Shown in pieces: positions 8,608-18,335 of a stretch of DNA of 64,000 nucleotides. Source of the stretch: Aquibium oceanicum. Its GTDB lineage: Bacteria > Pseudomonadota > Alphaproteobacteria > Rhizobiales > Rhizobiaceae. A program made the translations under genes and the position numbers. Every line of letters begins with the position of its first letter. Position 1 is the stretch's first letter. Under the pieces are notes generated by a model. The model saw only the letters and a program-made list of their open reading frames with translations, was not told the DNA's origin and made no database searches. Where the stretch lies: assembly GCF_001889605.1 (NCBI RefSeq), contig NZ_CP018171.1, positions 3,556,501-3,620,500 on the forward strand, in the 5' to 3' direction.

Positions 8608-11444
8608 TCGCTCCACTCCTGTCCGTAGCGAAGCTCCGAGGGGACGCCATCGGCGTTCGCCACGGCAGAAAGCTGCGGTTCGCTCGCCTCCGCCGGCCCG
8701 GCCTTCTCGATGCGCACGCGAAGGTCGTACCAGGCCGCCTGCCCCGTGACCGGATCGGAATTCGACCAGCGCAGTCCGTCGCCCTTCGGCGGCAGGAGTT
8801 CGTGGATCAGGTGGTTGAGCAGGAACCCCTTCCTGGCCTCCGGCGCGTCCGCGTCGAGGCGCCAGGCGCCCTTGCGCTTGCCGATGGCGTTCCAGGTCCA
8901 GACGGTGGACCCGTTGACCGCTTCCATCCGCGCCACTTCCACCTTGATGCGCCCGTGCGGCGAGATCACCCAGGCCCAGTCGCCATCCTCAAGCCCGAGC
9001 GAATCGCAAATGCCGCCGGGGACATAGAGCGGGTTCTTCGTGTGGATCTGCCGTAGCCAGGCGTTCATCGATCCCCAGGAGTGGTACATCGCCGCCGGCC
9101 GCTGGGTGATCGCGTGGAAGGGATACGCGTCCCGGTCGATTGCCGCCTCCTCGAGCGGGCGGTACCAGACCGGGAGCGGGTCGAAGGAGGCCAGGATGCG
9201 CGCCCGGTGGGTATCGGGCGCCACGGGCTCCCGCACGCCCTCGGCGGAAAGGCGAAACTTCTGCAGCGTCTCGTTGTAGAGCTGGAACGTCACCGGCTGC
9301 GGCGTGTCGAAGAAGCCCATCCGGACGGCAAAGTCCTGATAGGCCTGGTTCGCGTGCTTGAAGAACTGCGCCTCGGCCGGAATGTGGTGGACGAAGAAAG
9401 AGCCGTTCCCGATGTAGCGGTCGAGCTGGTCCGGGTTCGACGCGCCGCGCCCGGTGCGCTCGCCGTCCGTGCCGCGAAAACCTGCCAGCGGGCCGATCCC
9501 GGGCCGCCGCTCGTGGCGCACGATGTAGTCGGCATAGTCCCGGTAGAGGGGCACGCCGCGGCTGTCGGCGAAGCCCGGCAGCCGCAGCCGCGCGCCGAGG
9601 TCGAGCAGCACCGACTGGAATCCGCGCACGTCGCGGTCCGGTTCGAGCACGGGCCAGCGGATCGCGTCCTGCACGGCGTCGGGCTCGGAGATCGGCCGGT
9701 CGAGCATCGAGATGCAGTCGTGGCGTTCGAGATAGGTCGTGTCGGGCAGCACGAGATCGGCATAGGCCACCATTTCGGAGGAATAGGCATCCGAGACGAT
9801 GATTTTCGGAATGCGGTACTCCCCGGTCGCCTCGTCCTTCTCCTCCAGCATACGGATCACCGCACCCGTGTTCATGGAGGAATTCCAGGCCATGTTGGCC
9901 ATGTAGAGGAATAGAACGTCGGTCGGATACGGGTCGCCGGCATGCGCGTTGGCGATCACCATGTGCATCAGCCCGTGCGCGGAGATCGGCGCATCCCAGG
10001 AAAACGCCTTGTCGAGGCGTGTCGGCCGGCCTTCGGCATCGACCAGCAGGTCCTCCGGCCCGCGCGGAAACCCCAGATGCGGACCGGCGAGCGGTTGCGA
10101 GGAGCCGAAGTGCTCGGACTTGCCGTGCGGGCGCGGATGCGCCTCGATCGGCTTTGGATAGGGCGGCTCGAAGCGGAAGCCGCCGGGGCAGTCGACCGCG
10201 CCGATCAGCACCTGCAAGAGGTGCAGCGCCCGCGCGGTCTGGAAGCCGTTGGAATGGGCCGAGATGCCGCGCATGGCGTGGAAGGAGACCGGGCGCCCCG
10301 TGAAGCCGCTGTGCCGCTCGCCGCGGACGTCCGTCCACGGCTGGTGAACGAATATCTCCTCCTCGAAGGCGACGCGGGCGATCTCCGCCGCCAGCCCCCG
10401 GATCGTGTCGGCGGAAACGCCGGTCTCCGCGGCGACGCTCTCGGGCGCATACTTCTCGTCGAGATAGGTCTCGGCCAGCATCTGGAACGACGGCACCGCG
10501 AAGCGCCCGTCGCCGAGATCGAAGCGGCCGGAGAGCGCCGGGTTCGCGCCCTTCGCGTCGTGGGCCACCGCCCGTTCGGTCACCGTTTCCCAGACGAGCG
10601 CCCTGCCCTCCCGGTCGCGCGCGAAGAGGCCGTGCTCGGCCGTGCCCGGGGCATCGATCACCAACCAGGCCGCATTGGAATAGCGCACCAGATAGTCGAC
10701 GTCGATCTTCCTCGCCTTCAGCAGCTCGTGGACGATCGAAAGTATCATGAGGCCGTCGGTCCCCGGCCGGATGCCGATCCAGTTGTCGGCGATGGCCGAG
10801 TATCCGGTGCGCACCGGATTGACCGAGACGAAGCGCGCGCCGCGGCTCTTCAGTTTCGAGATACCGATCTTCAGCGGGTTCGAATCATGGTCCTCCGCCA
10901 CGCCGAACAGCACGAAGAGCTTCGTGCGGTCCCAGTCGGGCGCGCCGAACTCCCAGAAGGCGCCGCCGATGGTCATGATGCCGGCAGCCGCCATGTTGAC
11001 CGAGCAGAAGCCGCCATGCGCGGCATAGTTCGGCGTGCCAAACTGCTGAGCCCAGAAACTGGTCAGCGCCTGGCTCTGGTCGCGGCCGGTGAAGAAGGCG
11101 AGCTTCTTCGGGTCGGTCTGGCGAATGTCGCCCAGCCATTCGGTGGCGAGATCGAGCGCCTCGTCCCAGGATATGGGCTCGAAAATACCCGACCCGCGCG
11201 GTCCGGTCCGCCGCATCGGGCCGTTGAGCCTCGCGGGAGCATAGTGCTGCATGATGCCGGCGGAACCCTTGGCGCACAGCACGCCGCGGTTCACGGGGTG
11301 GTCACGGTTGCCCTCGATGTAGCGAATCTTGCCGTCCTTCAGATGGACGTCGATGCCGCACCGGCAGGCGCACATGTAGCACGTGGTCTTGCGAACCGTG
11401 TCGGCGACGGGCCGCGACAGCGCAAGACGCGGTTCAGGACTCAT
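8604..11444 (-). CDS. soeA: Molybdopterin oxidoreductase catalytic subunit, probable cytoplasmic sulfite dehydrogenase SoeA
   Basis: 946 residues of the DMSO-reductase superfamily. Cys22, Cys25, Cys29 and Cys57 form the N-terminal [4Fe-4S] site; FFTGRDQSQALTSFW and the C-terminal molydopterin dinucleotide-binding domain (residues ~800-910) follow. There is no twin-arginine signal: the first cysteine is only 22 residues in. A cytoplasmic catalytic subunit with a DmsB-like and a DmsC-like partner in this order matches SoeABC, which oxidises sulfite to sulfate and passes electrons to the quinone pool. Other substrates (thiosulfate, polysulfide) use the same fold, usually with exported subunits, so the assignment rests on topology and gene order. 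The promoter should lie in 11445-11636, shared with aroQ. Confidence 0.72.
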   Translation of the reverse strand: MSPEPRLALSRPVADTVRKTTCYMCACRCGIDVHLKDGKIRYIEGNRDHPVNRGVLCAKGSAGIMQHYAPARLNGPMRRTGPRGSGIFEPISWDEALDLATEWLGDIRQTDPKKLAFFTGRDQSQALTSFWAQQFGTPNYAAHGGFCSVNMAAAGIMTIGGAFWEFGAPDWDRTKLFVLFGVAEDHDSNPLKIGISKLKSRGARFVSVNPVRTGYSAIADNWIGIRPGTDGLMILSIVHELLKARKIDVDYLVRYSNAAWLVIDAPGTAEHGLFARDREGRALVWETVTERAVAHDAKGANPALSGRFDLGDGRFAVPSFQMLAETYLDEKYAPESVAAETGVSADTIRGLAAEIARVAFEEEIFVHQPWTDVRGERHSGFTGRPVSFHAMRGISAHSNGFQTARALHLLQVLIGAVDCPGGFRFEPPYPKPIEAHPRPHGKSEHFGSSQPLAGPHLGFPRGPEDLLVDAEGRPTRLDKAFSWDAPISAHGLMHMVIANAHAGDPYPTDVLFLYMANMAWNSSMNTGAVIRMLEEKDEATGEYRIPKIIVSDAYSSEMVAYADLVLPDTTYLERHDCISMLDRPISEPDAVQDAIRWPVLEPDRDVRGFQSVLLDLGARLRLPGFADSRGVPLYRDYADYIVRHERRPGIGPLAGFRGTDGERTGRGASNPDQLDRYIGNGSFFVHHIPAEAQFFKHANQAYQDFAVRMGFFDTPQPVTFQLYNETLQKFRLSAEGVREPVAPDTHRARILASFDPLPVWYRPLEEAAIDRDAYPFHAITQRPAAMYHSWGSMNAWLRQIHTKNPLYVPGGICDSLGLEDGDWAWVISPHGRIKVEVARMEAVNGSTVWTWNAIGKRKGAWRLDADAPEARKGFLLNHLIHELLPPKGDGLRWSNSDPVTGQAAWYDLRVRIEKAGPAEASEPQLSAVANADGVPSELRYGQEWSE

Positions 11445-11636
11445 GTGACACTCCCCATGCCGACAGTCTTATATAGGACCTGGCCCGTTGGGAATGACCC
11501 GACCCTTTCACACGCGCCGGAATGGGCGATACCGTTTTTCTTTGTTCGTGCCCCTCGATTGCCCTAGACCTCTCTCCCGCCATCGGCGAAGCATTTCGGA
11601 GCGCCGGGCGAGGCGACGCGAGCGGAGTGCATGACG

Positions 11637-12083
11637 ATGAAGACGGTTCACATCCTGAACGGCCCGAACCTCAATCTGCTTGGCAAGCGGCAGCCGGAGA
11701 TCTACGGCCGCGAGACGCTCGCCGACGTGGAAGCCGCCTGCGCAAGGGTGGCGGAGCAATTCGGCTTCGGCATCCGTCTCATGCAGTCGAACGCGGAGCA
11801 CCAGATCATCGAATGGATTCATGCCGCCCGCGAGGAGGCGGCCGGCATCATCATCAATCCGGGCGCCTACACCCACACCTCGATCGCCATCCTCGACGCG
11901 CTCAACACTTTCGAGGGTCCGGTCCTGGAGGTCCACATCTCGAACATCCACAAGCGCGAGAGCTTCCGCCACCATTCCTACGTGTCGATGCGCGCAGACG
12001 GTGTGATCGCCGGTTGCGGCGTTGAAGGCTACGCGCTCGCCACCCGGCGGATGGGCTCCCTCATCGGGGGACAGAAGGCCTAG
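11637..12083 (+). CDS. aroQ: 3-dehydroquinate dehydratase, type II
   Basis: About 148 residues, the normal size for this dodecameric cytoplasmic enzyme, which converts 3-dehydroquinate to 3-dehydroshikimate in the shikimate pathway. The family signature opens the protein ([19 protein letters not shown], with the active-site tyrosine), followed by [24 protein letters not shown] and [18 protein letters not shown], including the catalytic histidine. Two ATGs compete: 11631 and 11637. GGAG at 11624-11627 is 3 bases from the first and 9 from the second, so I favour 11637. It is transcribed away from the molybdoenzyme operon. Confidence 0.93.
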   Translation: MKTVHILNGPNLNLLGKRQPEIYGRETLADVEAACARVAEQFGFGIRLMQSNAEHQIIEWIHAAREEAAGIIINPGAYTHTSIAILDALNTFEGPVLEVHISNIHKRESFRHHSYVSMRADGVIAGCGVEGYALATRRMGSLIGGQKA

Positions 12084-12275
12084 AAACGCGAGGAAATCGC
12101 GAGAAAAATGCGCGCCACAACGACTTGCGCCGCGGCGCGACTGCGGCAGTCTCTTGTTGGGCCAGTTTCAGCCGCAGCATGTATGAAACTTATGCGGGTA
12201 GGGATCGGTTCCGGAAAAGTAGGATAGGCGAATGGAAATCCGCCTGGATGGAACCGCCCGGCGCGCGCCTGTTCA

Positions 12276-12512
12276 TCAGCGTCGCTCTTCGACACTACCG
12301 CCGAAGCTGAGGCTGAAGACGCGCCGGCCGTCCTCGTCGATCACTTCCATGACCCATGCGCGAGCGGGCTCGAGGGTCCGGTACTGGTCCCGGATCATCT
12401 CGCCGCAGGTGCGTACCGCCTCGGACCACGCGGCGTGGGTGTCGGGGAACTCGAACCCCTCCTCGTCGCGTCGCGCCCCTTCTCCACTCAGATGGAAAAA
12501 GAAGCGAGGCAT
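12276..12512 (-). CDS. DUF6894 family protein
   Basis: A 78-residue protein with the DUF6894 pattern common in Hyphomicrobiales: MPRFFFHLSGEG at the start, then DEEGFEFPDTHAAWSEAVRT, and a C-terminal VIDEDGRRVFSLSFG strand. Function is unknown; the fold is small, soluble and cytoplasmic. GGGAAAG lies just before the ATG. It diverges from the Crp-type regulator gene (64 bases between starts), so it could be a target of that protein. Confidence 0.7.
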   Translation of the reverse strand: MPRFFFHLSGEGARRDEEGFEFPDTHAAWSEAVRTCGEMIRDQYRTLEPARAWVMEVIDEDGRRVFSLSFGGSVEERR

Positions 12513-12576
12513 GGCTTTCCCGGCGTGTTCGATTGGCGCTGGCTCAAAACGGCAGATTGTCTAAGTTGTTCCCGCT

Positions 12577-13398
12577 ATGTCATTTATTAACGAACTCCAA
12601 CCCGAAATGCGGCAGTTGAATGACGGTCACCGTCAGGCGGGGAAAAGGCAAACGGAGCTGACAGGATTGGAAGACTTCATCCCGGAAGCGCTCTACGCCA
12701 TGCTGGAGCGGCGTGACGAGCTTTCCGCCATCGAGCGCAAGGCGCTCGCATCGCTTTCCTGGCGCCTGCGCACTTACGGCGACGGCGACGAGATCATCGG
12801 CGAAGGATCCGAGCCGACGGAAAGCTGTCTTCTGGTCGAGGGTCTCGCGGCACGCAGCAGGCAACTCGCCAACGGCAACAGGCAGCTGACCGCCGTGCAC
12901 GTTCCCGGCGATTTCGTCGACCTGCACGGCCTGCTCCTCAAGGTCATGGATCACGCCGTCATGGCGCTGGCACCCTGCAAGGTGGCATTCGCCCCTCACA
13001 CCGAGTTGCGGCGCGTCGCAGCCGAGCTTCCCCATCTCGGGCGCATGCTGTTCATGTGCGTGGCCATCGACGCGGCGGTGCAGCGCAACTGGATCGCCTG
13101 CATGGGCAGGATGGACCCGCTCAGGCACATCGCCTATCTCGTCTGCGAGGTCTACCGCCGGCTCGACGTTGTCGGCCAGGTCAGGGACGGAGCGTTCGAG
13201 TTTCCCGTCACGCAGTCGGAAGTGGCGGATCTGGTGGGGTTGTCGATCGTCCACACGAACCGGACCATCCAGGAACTCCGGGCCAGCGGTTACGTCACGT
13301 GGCAGGGAAACCAGGTGATCGTCCACGACTGGGACGGCCTTTCCCGGCTGGCGGAATTCGATCCCACCTATCTCAATCTCGTGCGCCGCCCCCGCTGA
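12577..13398 (+). CDS. Crp/Fnr-family transcriptional regulator
   Basis: 273 residues: a cyclic-nucleotide-binding-like N-terminal domain (ERKALASLSWRLRTYGDGDE to about residue 150), a long dimerisation helix, and a C-terminal winged helix (FPVTQSEVADLVGLSIVHTN, then RTIQELRASGYV). It lacks the N-terminal cysteine cluster of oxygen-sensing Fnr proteins and the usual cAMP-phosphate loop is not evident, so the signal is unknown. Many such proteins occur per genome in this order. The start is uncertain because no strong ribosome-binding site precedes the ATG at 12577; an ATG at 12607 is an alternative. Confidence 0.85.
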   Translation: MSFINELQPEMRQLNDGHRQAGKRQTELTGLEDFIPEALYAMLERRDELSAIERKALASLSWRLRTYGDGDEIIGEGSEPTESCLLVEGLAARSRQLANGNRQLTAVHVPGDFVDLHGLLLKVMDHAVMALAPCKVAFAPHTELRRVAAELPHLGRMLFMCVAIDAAVQRNWIACMGRMDPLRHIAYLVCEVYRRLDVVGQVRDGAFEFPVTQSEVADLVGLSIVHTNRTIQELRASGYVTWQGNQVIVHDWDGLSRLAEFDPTYLNLVRRPR

Positions 13399-13501
13399 CG
13401 ATCCGTCGGGTGGCATCGGCGTGCGCGAGGAACATGCAGCGAGCATTTCGCGTTGCGCGCGAAGGGATGTACAAGGGCGACAGGACGGACGGGAGCGCGA
13501 C

Positions 13502-13867
13502 GTGGAAGAATTCAGCATCATCGTCGAATACGAGACCGAGGACGGCCGCGAGGACGAGTTCCTGCAACTCGTCACTGACCATGCGCGCAGGACGCTCGAG
13601 GAGGAATCCGGCTGCCTCCGCTTCGAGGTCCTGAAGCCCGTTGAGCGCGGCGGCGCGCCCATCCCGAACAGGATCATCGTCAGCGAGTACTATGCCAGCT
13701 ACGGCGCGGTCGAAGAGCACGAGAACAATCCCCGGCTCGAACGTGTCCGATCGGCTCTCGCGCCGCTGGTGAAGTCGCGCCGCCTCGTGCTGTCAAAAGC
13801 CTTGCAGCAGCGCCCCGCCGAGGAGGGGATCAGGCCCGAGAACCTGAACGCGGCCAACGACGACTGA
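13502..13867 (+). CDS. Antibiotic-biosynthesis-monooxygenase (ABM) domain protein
   Basis: A 121-residue protein with a dimeric alpha/beta ABM fold: FSIIVEYETEDGREDEFLQL, ESGCLRFEVLKP, RIIVSEYYASYGAVEEH. Family members include quinol monooxygenases (YgiN) and haem-degrading enzymes, but many have no known activity. The GTG at 13502 is chosen because GGGAG lies about seven bases before it and because the domain begins right there; the frame is open further upstream without a good site. It ends 21 bases from the converging merR-type gene. Confidence 0.75.
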   Translation: MEEFSIIVEYETEDGREDEFLQLVTDHARRTLEEESGCLRFEVLKPVERGGAPIPNRIIVSEYYASYGAVEEHENNPRLERVRSALAPLVKSRRLVLSKALQQRPAEEGIRPENLNAANDD

Positions 13868-13888
13868 CCGCCTTTCGGTTGGCCACGG

Positions 13889-14422
13889 TTACCGGACCTG
13901 GTCGAGCAGCCTCTTGCACTCAAGGAGATCGAACAGCGCTTCCTGCAACAGGGCGCGGTTGTCGCGCGACAGCCTGTTCTCGCCGGCCGCCACGGGACCC
14001 TCCTCCTCCGCCTTGCCCAGACCGAAGAAGCGGCGGCTCGGGCGCACCTTCGGCTCGCCGAGCAGCACCTCGTCGTCGTTCTGGCGGGAGGGCTGGCCGG
14101 CGGGCGCCGCGGCCTGCTTGCGCTGCGTGATCGCTTCGACGGCGGCCATGTCCCCTGCCCCGATGGCCGAGACGAACTGGTTGCCGTTCTCGCGCAGCAG
14201 TTTCTGGACACCCTTGATCGTGTAGCCCTGGTCGTAGAGCATCGCCTTGATGCCCTTGATCAGTTCGACATCCTGCGGACGGTAGTAGCGCCGGCCGCCG
14301 CCGCGCTTCAGCGGCTTTATCTGGGTGAAGCGGGTCTCCCAGAAGCGCAGCACGTGCTGGGGCAGGTCGAGGTCTTCGGCGACCTCGCTGATGGTGCGGA
14401 AGGCATCAGGGCTCTTGTCCAC
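13889..14422 (-). CDS. MerR-family transcriptional regulator
   Basis: About 177 residues. The N-terminal winged helix is typical: [20 protein letters not shown] then WETRF and [15 protein letters not shown]. The C-terminal part has no metal-binding cysteines, so this is not a classic metal sensor. The GTG at 14422 follows GAGGGA; it gives the usual start ([14 protein letters not shown]). In Hyphomicrobiales this gene stands directly downstream of ihfA in the plsX-fabH-ihfA block, as here. Target genes are unknown. Confidence 0.85.
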   Translation of the reverse strand: MDKSPDAFRTISEVAEDLDLPQHVLRFWETRFTQIKPLKRGGGRRYYRPQDVELIKGIKAMLYDQGYTIKGVQKLLRENGNQFVSAIGAGDMAAVEAITQRKQAAAPAGQPSRQNDDEVLLGEPKVRPSRRFFGLGKAEEEGPVAAGENRLSRDNRALLQEALFDLLECKRLLDQVR

Positions 14423-14517
14423 GGGAGTCCCTCGCAGGAAATCGATTCGGCCCCATTCGAGCGCTTTGCGGCCCGGCATTCAAGCCCGCGATACGAGCGA
14501 ACGCCGAGGGGTGCTGG

Positions 14518-14865
14518 CTATTTCCCGTCCTTGTCCTTGTCCCCGCCCTTGTCCTTGCTCTTCGCCTTCTTGTGGGCTTGCAGGATGCGGTTCTTCAACA
14601 CGTTCGAGGCCTTGAAGGTCATCACCTTGCGCGGCAGGATGGGCACTTCCTCGCCGGTCTTGGGATTGCGGCCGATCCGCTCGTTCTTTTCGCGCACCTG
14701 GAAGGTGGCGAAGGAAGAGAGCTTCACCGTCTCTCCCGCCACGATCGCCTCGCAGATCTCATCGAGGACCATCTCGACGAGTTGAGCGGATTCGGTGCGC
14801 GACAGACCGACCTTCCGGTAGACGGACTCGGCCAAGTCGGCGCGCGTAAGAGTTTTTCCCCCCAT
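14518..14865 (-). CDS. ihfA: Integration host factor subunit alpha
   Basis: 115 residues of the HU/IHF family: [20 protein letters not shown] at the start and the DNA-intercalating arm [20 protein letters not shown] with its conserved proline. IHF bends DNA by about 160 degrees as an alpha/beta heterodimer and serves in recombination, replication and transcription. The C-terminal tail is a lysine/aspartate/glycine run ([14 protein letters not shown]) longer than in E. coli, typical of rhizobial IhfA. It lies 107 bases after fabH, in the same direction. Confidence 0.93.
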   Translation of the reverse strand: MGGKTLTRADLAESVYRKVGLSRTESAQLVEMVLDEICEAIVAGETVKLSSFATFQVREKNERIGRNPKTGEEVPILPRKVMTFKASNVLKNRILQAHKKAKSKDKGGDKDKDGK

Positions 14866-14972
14866 CGTCCGTCCGATCTTCGAAAAATGTCAGTTTATAC
14901 AATAGGCTGGAACGTTAGGGAATCGACCGGGAGAGGTCAAGGACTAGCTTGGCTTCGAAGGCTAACCAAGCG

Positions 14973-15944
14973 TTACCAGCGGACGAGGACGGCGCCCCAG
15001 GTGAACCCGCCTCCCATGGCTTCCAGCAGCACCAGATCGCCCTTCTTGATGCGCCCGTCCTGCACCGCGGCGCTGAGCGCCAGAGGGACGGACGCCGCGG
15101 AGGTGTTCCCGTGCAGGTGGACCGTGATCACCACCTTCTCGTCGGCGATGCCGAGCTTCTTGGCAGAGGCATCGATGATCCGCTTGTTGGCCTGGTGCGG
15201 GACGAACCAGTCGAGATCGTCGGCGGTGATGCCGCCTGCCCCGAACGTCGCCTCGACCACGTCCGTGATCATGGCGACCGCGTGCTTGAAGACCTCGCGG
15301 CCTTCCATGCGCAGATGCCCGACGGTGCCAGTCGTGGACGGGCCGCCGTCGACGTAGAGCTTTTCCTGGTGCGATCCGTCTGATCTGAGGCTGGTCGCCA
15401 GGATGCCGCGGTCCTCTATCGTCCCGCCGCCTTCGGCCGCCTCGAGGATCACCGCGCCCGCGCCGTCCCCGAACAGCACGCAGGTCGAGCGGTCGGTCCA
15501 GTCGAGAATGCGCGAGAAGGTCTCCGAACCGATCACCAGAACGCGCTTTGCAAGCCCGCCGCGGATGTAGAGATCGGCCGTGGTCATGGCATAGACGAAG
15601 CCGCTGCACACCGCCTGCATGTCGAAGGCGAAGCCATGGTGCATGCCGAGCCGTTCCTGGATCTCTACGGCGGTGGCGGGGAAGGTTCGGTTCGGGGTCG
15701 AAGTGGCAAGCACGATCAGGTCGATATCGTCCGGCGTCATGCCTGCCGCTTTCAGGGCGGCCCGGGCGGCGGCCTCGCCGAGCGAAGCGGTCGTCTCGCT
15801 GTCGTCGGCGATGTGGCGCTGCGTGATGCCGGTTCGCTGCACGATCCAGGCATCGGAAGTTTCCATCATGCCTTCGAAATCGGCATTGCGCATGATGCGG
15901 CGGGGTAACGCGGATCCCACGCCGCATACGACGGAACGTATCAT
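14973..15944 (-). CDS. fabH: Beta-ketoacyl-ACP synthase III
   Basis: 323 residues. FabH starts each fatty acid by condensing acetyl-CoA with malonyl-ACP. The thiolase-fold catalytic triad is visible: cysteine in [12 protein letters not shown] (~113), histidine in [11 protein letters not shown] (~249), and asparagine in [13 protein letters not shown] (~279). The ATG overlaps the stop of plsX (ATGA), the normal plsX-fabH coupling that links phospholipid and fatty-acid synthesis. Confidence 0.95.
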   Translation of the reverse strand: MIRSVVCGVGSALPRRIMRNADFEGMMETSDAWIVQRTGITQRHIADDSETTASLGEAAARAALKAAGMTPDDIDLIVLATSTPNRTFPATAVEIQERLGMHHGFAFDMQAVCSGFVYAMTTADLYIRGGLAKRVLVIGSETFSRILDWTDRSTCVLFGDGAGAVILEAAEGGGTIEDRGILATSLRSDGSHQEKLYVDGGPSTTGTVGHLRMEGREVFKHAVAMITDVVEATFGAGGITADDLDWFVPHQANKRIIDASAKKLGIADEKVVITVHLHGNTSAASVPLALSAAVQDGRIKKGDLVLLEAMGGGFTWGAVLVRW

Positions 15945-17008
15945 GCTTGCCCCTGCTCGCCGTTCGGTTCGGCCCGGACTCGCACGTCGGGCACTTTTGC
16001 GTGGAACAGGTCGATATCCGCTCTGATCTTGTCGATCAACCTGTTGCGGACCATGTCGTAGCCGAGTTCGACGGCGGCGGCGAAGCCCTCGTCGTCAGTG
16101 CCGCCATGGCTCTTCACGACGATGCCGTTCAGGCCGAGGAACACTCCGCCGTTGATCTTGCGCACGTCCATCTTCTCGCGCAGCCGCTGGAAGGCGTCGC
16201 GCGCAAAGACATATCCGAGCCGCGCCATCCAGGTACGGCTCATCGCGGCCCGCAGGTACTCGGCGATCTGCTTTGCCGTTCCCTCGGCCGTCTTGAGCGC
16301 GATGTTGCCGGAGAACCCTTCCGTGACCACGACGTCGACCGTGCCCTTGCCGATGTCGTCGCCCTCGACGTAGCCCCGATAGTCCATCGTCTTCAGGTCG
16401 GCCTCGCGCAGGAGCCGGCCTGCCTCGCGCACGTCTTCCTGGCCCTTGATCTCTTCGACGCCGACATTGAGCAGGCCTACCGTCGGCCTCTCGACCTGGA
16501 ACAGCGCCCTGGCCATCGCCGAGCCGAGAATGGCGAAATCGATCAACTGGTGTGCGTCGGCGCCGATCGTGGCACCGACGTCGAGAACGATGCTCTCGCT
16601 CCTCGCGGTCGGCCAGATCGCGGCAATCGCCGGACGCTCGATGCTCGCCATCGTGCGCAGACAGAATTTCGACATGGCCATCAATGCGCCGGTGTTGCCG
16701 GCCGAGATGCAGACGTCCGCGTCGCCTGCCTTCACTGCCTCGATCGCCTTCCACATGGAGGATTTCCAGCGCCCATGGCGCAGCGCCTGGCTGGGCTTGT
16801 CGTCCATGCGCACGGCGATCTCGCAATGCACGAAGTCCGAAACGGCCGCGACCTTGGGAAACCGGTCGAGGACCGGAGCCACCACGTCTTGCTGGCCGAA
16901 GATCAGGAAGCGGACGTCGGAACGCCTCTGAACCACGTTCTGGAGGCCGGCGACGGTGACCGCCGGTCCGTGGTCGCCGCCCATGGCATCGATGGAAATT
17001 CTTACCAC
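15941..17008 (-). CDS. plsX: Phosphate acyltransferase PlsX
   Basis: About 355 residues. PlsX makes acyl-phosphate from acyl-ACP for the first step of phospholipid synthesis at the membrane surface. The family start [19 protein letters not shown] and later motifs ([28 protein letters not shown]-like [48 protein letters not shown]) are all present. The GTG at 17008 is preceded by GGGAA and gives the usual N terminus; an upstream in-frame ATG at 17086 would add 26 non-conserved residues. Confidence 0.94.
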   Translation of the reverse strand: MVRISIDAMGGDHGPAVTVAGLQNVVQRRSDVRFLIFGQQDVVAPVLDRFPKVAAVSDFVHCEIAVRMDDKPSQALRHGRWKSSMWKAIEAVKAGDADVCISAGNTGALMAMSKFCLRTMASIERPAIAAIWPTARSESIVLDVGATIGADAHQLIDFAILGSAMARALFQVERPTVGLLNVGVEEIKGQEDVREAGRLLREADLKTMDYRGYVEGDDIGKGTVDVVVTEGFSGNIALKTAEGTAKQIAEYLRAAMSRTWMARLGYVFARDAFQRLREKMDVRKINGGVFLGLNGIVVKSHGGTDDEGFAAAVELGYDMVRNRLIDKIRADIDLFHAKVPDVRVRAEPNGEQGQA

Positions 17009-17114
17009 GCGTTTCCCGTCATGATCCGCACTCCGAAATGCGTCTGCAAAGTGCGGCGAAAATAGCTGTTTTCGCAGCCGGCACAACCGTTATCGGGCCC
17101 CGTCGCCAAAGCGT

Positions 17115-17669
17115 TCAGAGTTTCGTCTTCAGAGCCGCGAGCCTGGCGAAGGGCGATTCGGTCTCGTCCCTGAACGATCTGTCCCCGTGAACGGTTTCAC
17201 CGTCCGGCGCCCTCTTGCGCGGATAAGGGTCGATGCCGAGCGCGAAGAACTCCTCCGCCAGGGCGCCGACGTCGATCTTGTCCCCGGTGAAGATTTCGGG
17301 CGCGTCCGGTCCTTCCGGATCGATCAATAGCTCGCCGGAGGGATCGCTCTCGTAGCGCGCGAGCGGCGAATGCTCTGGGATGAACAGGGCATCGATTCGC
17401 TCGTGCACCTCGCTTTCCACCGGCTCCAGAGTGACCACGCAGGCCTGCGTGACATGCGCGGAGACTTCGCCCGACACCCGCACCCCGTCGCCCTTCCACG
17501 GCTCCACGAGCATGTCTGCGCGGAAGCGGTCGAGGCTCAGGAGGTCGTGCTCCTGAGCCAACCGCGCGCGCTCGGCGTCGTCGGGTTCCAGCACGACGGG
17601 CATGCCTTTCCTGGGCAGCCGCAGGATAGTGGCATAAAACGAGATCGGACTTTTCTGATGTTCGTTCAT
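17115..17669 (-). CDS. DUF177 (YceD-like) protein
   Basis: 184 residues. DUF177/YceD proteins, in plants and bacteria, are linked to 23S rRNA and ribosome maturation; here the typical central block is visible (VSAHVTQACVVTLEPVESEV with one conserved cysteine; the plant-type CxxC is reduced to a single C). The C terminus ends SPFARLAALKTKL, the common DUF177 ending. The ATG at 17669 fits the family start; the frame runs upstream into the overlapping gene on the same strand. In rhizobia this gene lies between the bc1 chaperone gene and plsX, as here. Confidence 0.82.
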   Translation of the reverse strand: MNEHQKSPISFYATILRLPRKGMPVVLEPDDAERARLAQEHDLLSLDRFRADMLVEPWKGDGVRVSGEVSAHVTQACVVTLEPVESEVHERIDALFIPEHSPLARYESDPSGELLIDPEGPDAPEIFTGDKIDVGALAEEFFALGIDPYPRKRAPDGETVHGDRSFRDETESPFARLAALKTKL

Positions 17670-17685
17670 ATCGGTAATCCGCGCT

Positions 17686-18234
17686 CTAGCGAACCGGCGA
17701 TGGGAATTCCACCCTGCCCTGGAGCAGGTCTTCGGAGGTCTGCGTCGCAAGGCTCCGCTCGACGTCCATCGCGTAAAGCGACAAGGGGCCGGCTCCGTTC
17801 CAGTCCTTCAGGTCGGGCCGTATGTTACGCTGGAAGGCTGCGGCGAGCGCCGGCGCATCGCCGGCCTGCAAAGCGGCGTCATAGGCTTCCGCGCGGCCGT
17901 AGAACATCCGCGCGAGCTTCTTCATGCGCTTCGAGATGCCCATGTCACCAATACCCAGTTCACGCAGGGAATGGTCGACGTCGGTGAAGAATTCGTCCGT
18001 CAGCTCCTGCGTCAGGTCGGCGAGCGCCTGGTCGCCGCCGCGGGTCCGGTGCATGAACAGGAAGACATGCAGCGAAAGCATCTCGAAACGCCCGAGCGGC
18101 GTATCCGGCACGTCCCAGTCGGCGTAGAATTCGGGCTGCCGCGCCGCCGCCACGATTCGGGCGTAGACGGCATCCGCTACGGCCCTGTTGGCGTTCGGCC
18201 GGAGGCCCAACAATCGTCTGAGCATGCCGGGCAT
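17686..18234 (-). CDS. Ubiquinol-cytochrome c chaperone family protein (CBP3-like)
   Basis: 182 residues of the Ubiq_cyt_C_chap family, related to mitochondrial CBP3, an assembly factor for cytochrome b of the bc1 complex. Recognisable stretches are RFEMLSLHVFLFMHRTRG, LTDEFFTDVDHSLRELGIGD and KRMKKLARMFYGRAEAYDAA. No signal peptide or membrane helix. The ATG at 18234 directly follows GAGGGAGAC; ATG 18225 is the alternative. It is upstream of, and in line with, the DUF177 gene, and diverges from the lipoprotein gene. Confidence 0.85.
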   Translation of the reverse strand: MPGMLRRLLGLRPNANRAVADAVYARIVAAARQPEFYADWDVPDTPLGRFEMLSLHVFLFMHRTRGGDQALADLTQELTDEFFTDVDHSLRELGIGDMGISKRMKKLARMFYGRAEAYDAALQAGDAPALAAAFQRNIRPDLKDWNGAGPLSLYAMDVERSLATQTSEDLLQGRVEFPSPVR

Positions 18235-18335
18235 GTCTCCCTCGTGTGCCACGCACGCAGCGGGTCAGGTTGCATCGGCGAAGAAGCTGGTTTACCGAGT
18301 TCGCGGCCCCGCGCAAGCTTGCAGGGCCGATTTGC

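Noticed and set aside
10875-10900. T-loop-like GGGTTCGAATC string suggesting a tRNA
   Set aside because: It lies inside the molybdoenzyme coding sequence and no acceptor or anticodon stem surrounds it; no tRNA was found in the window.
9942-11567. Open frame of about 540 codons antisense to the molybdoenzyme catalytic subunit
   Set aside because: High-GC codon bias keeps the antisense frame open; the sequence has no domain, and the sense strand encodes an unmistakable 946-residue enzyme.
12577-13398. Oxygen-sensing Fnr
   Set aside because: The N-terminal cysteine cluster is absent.
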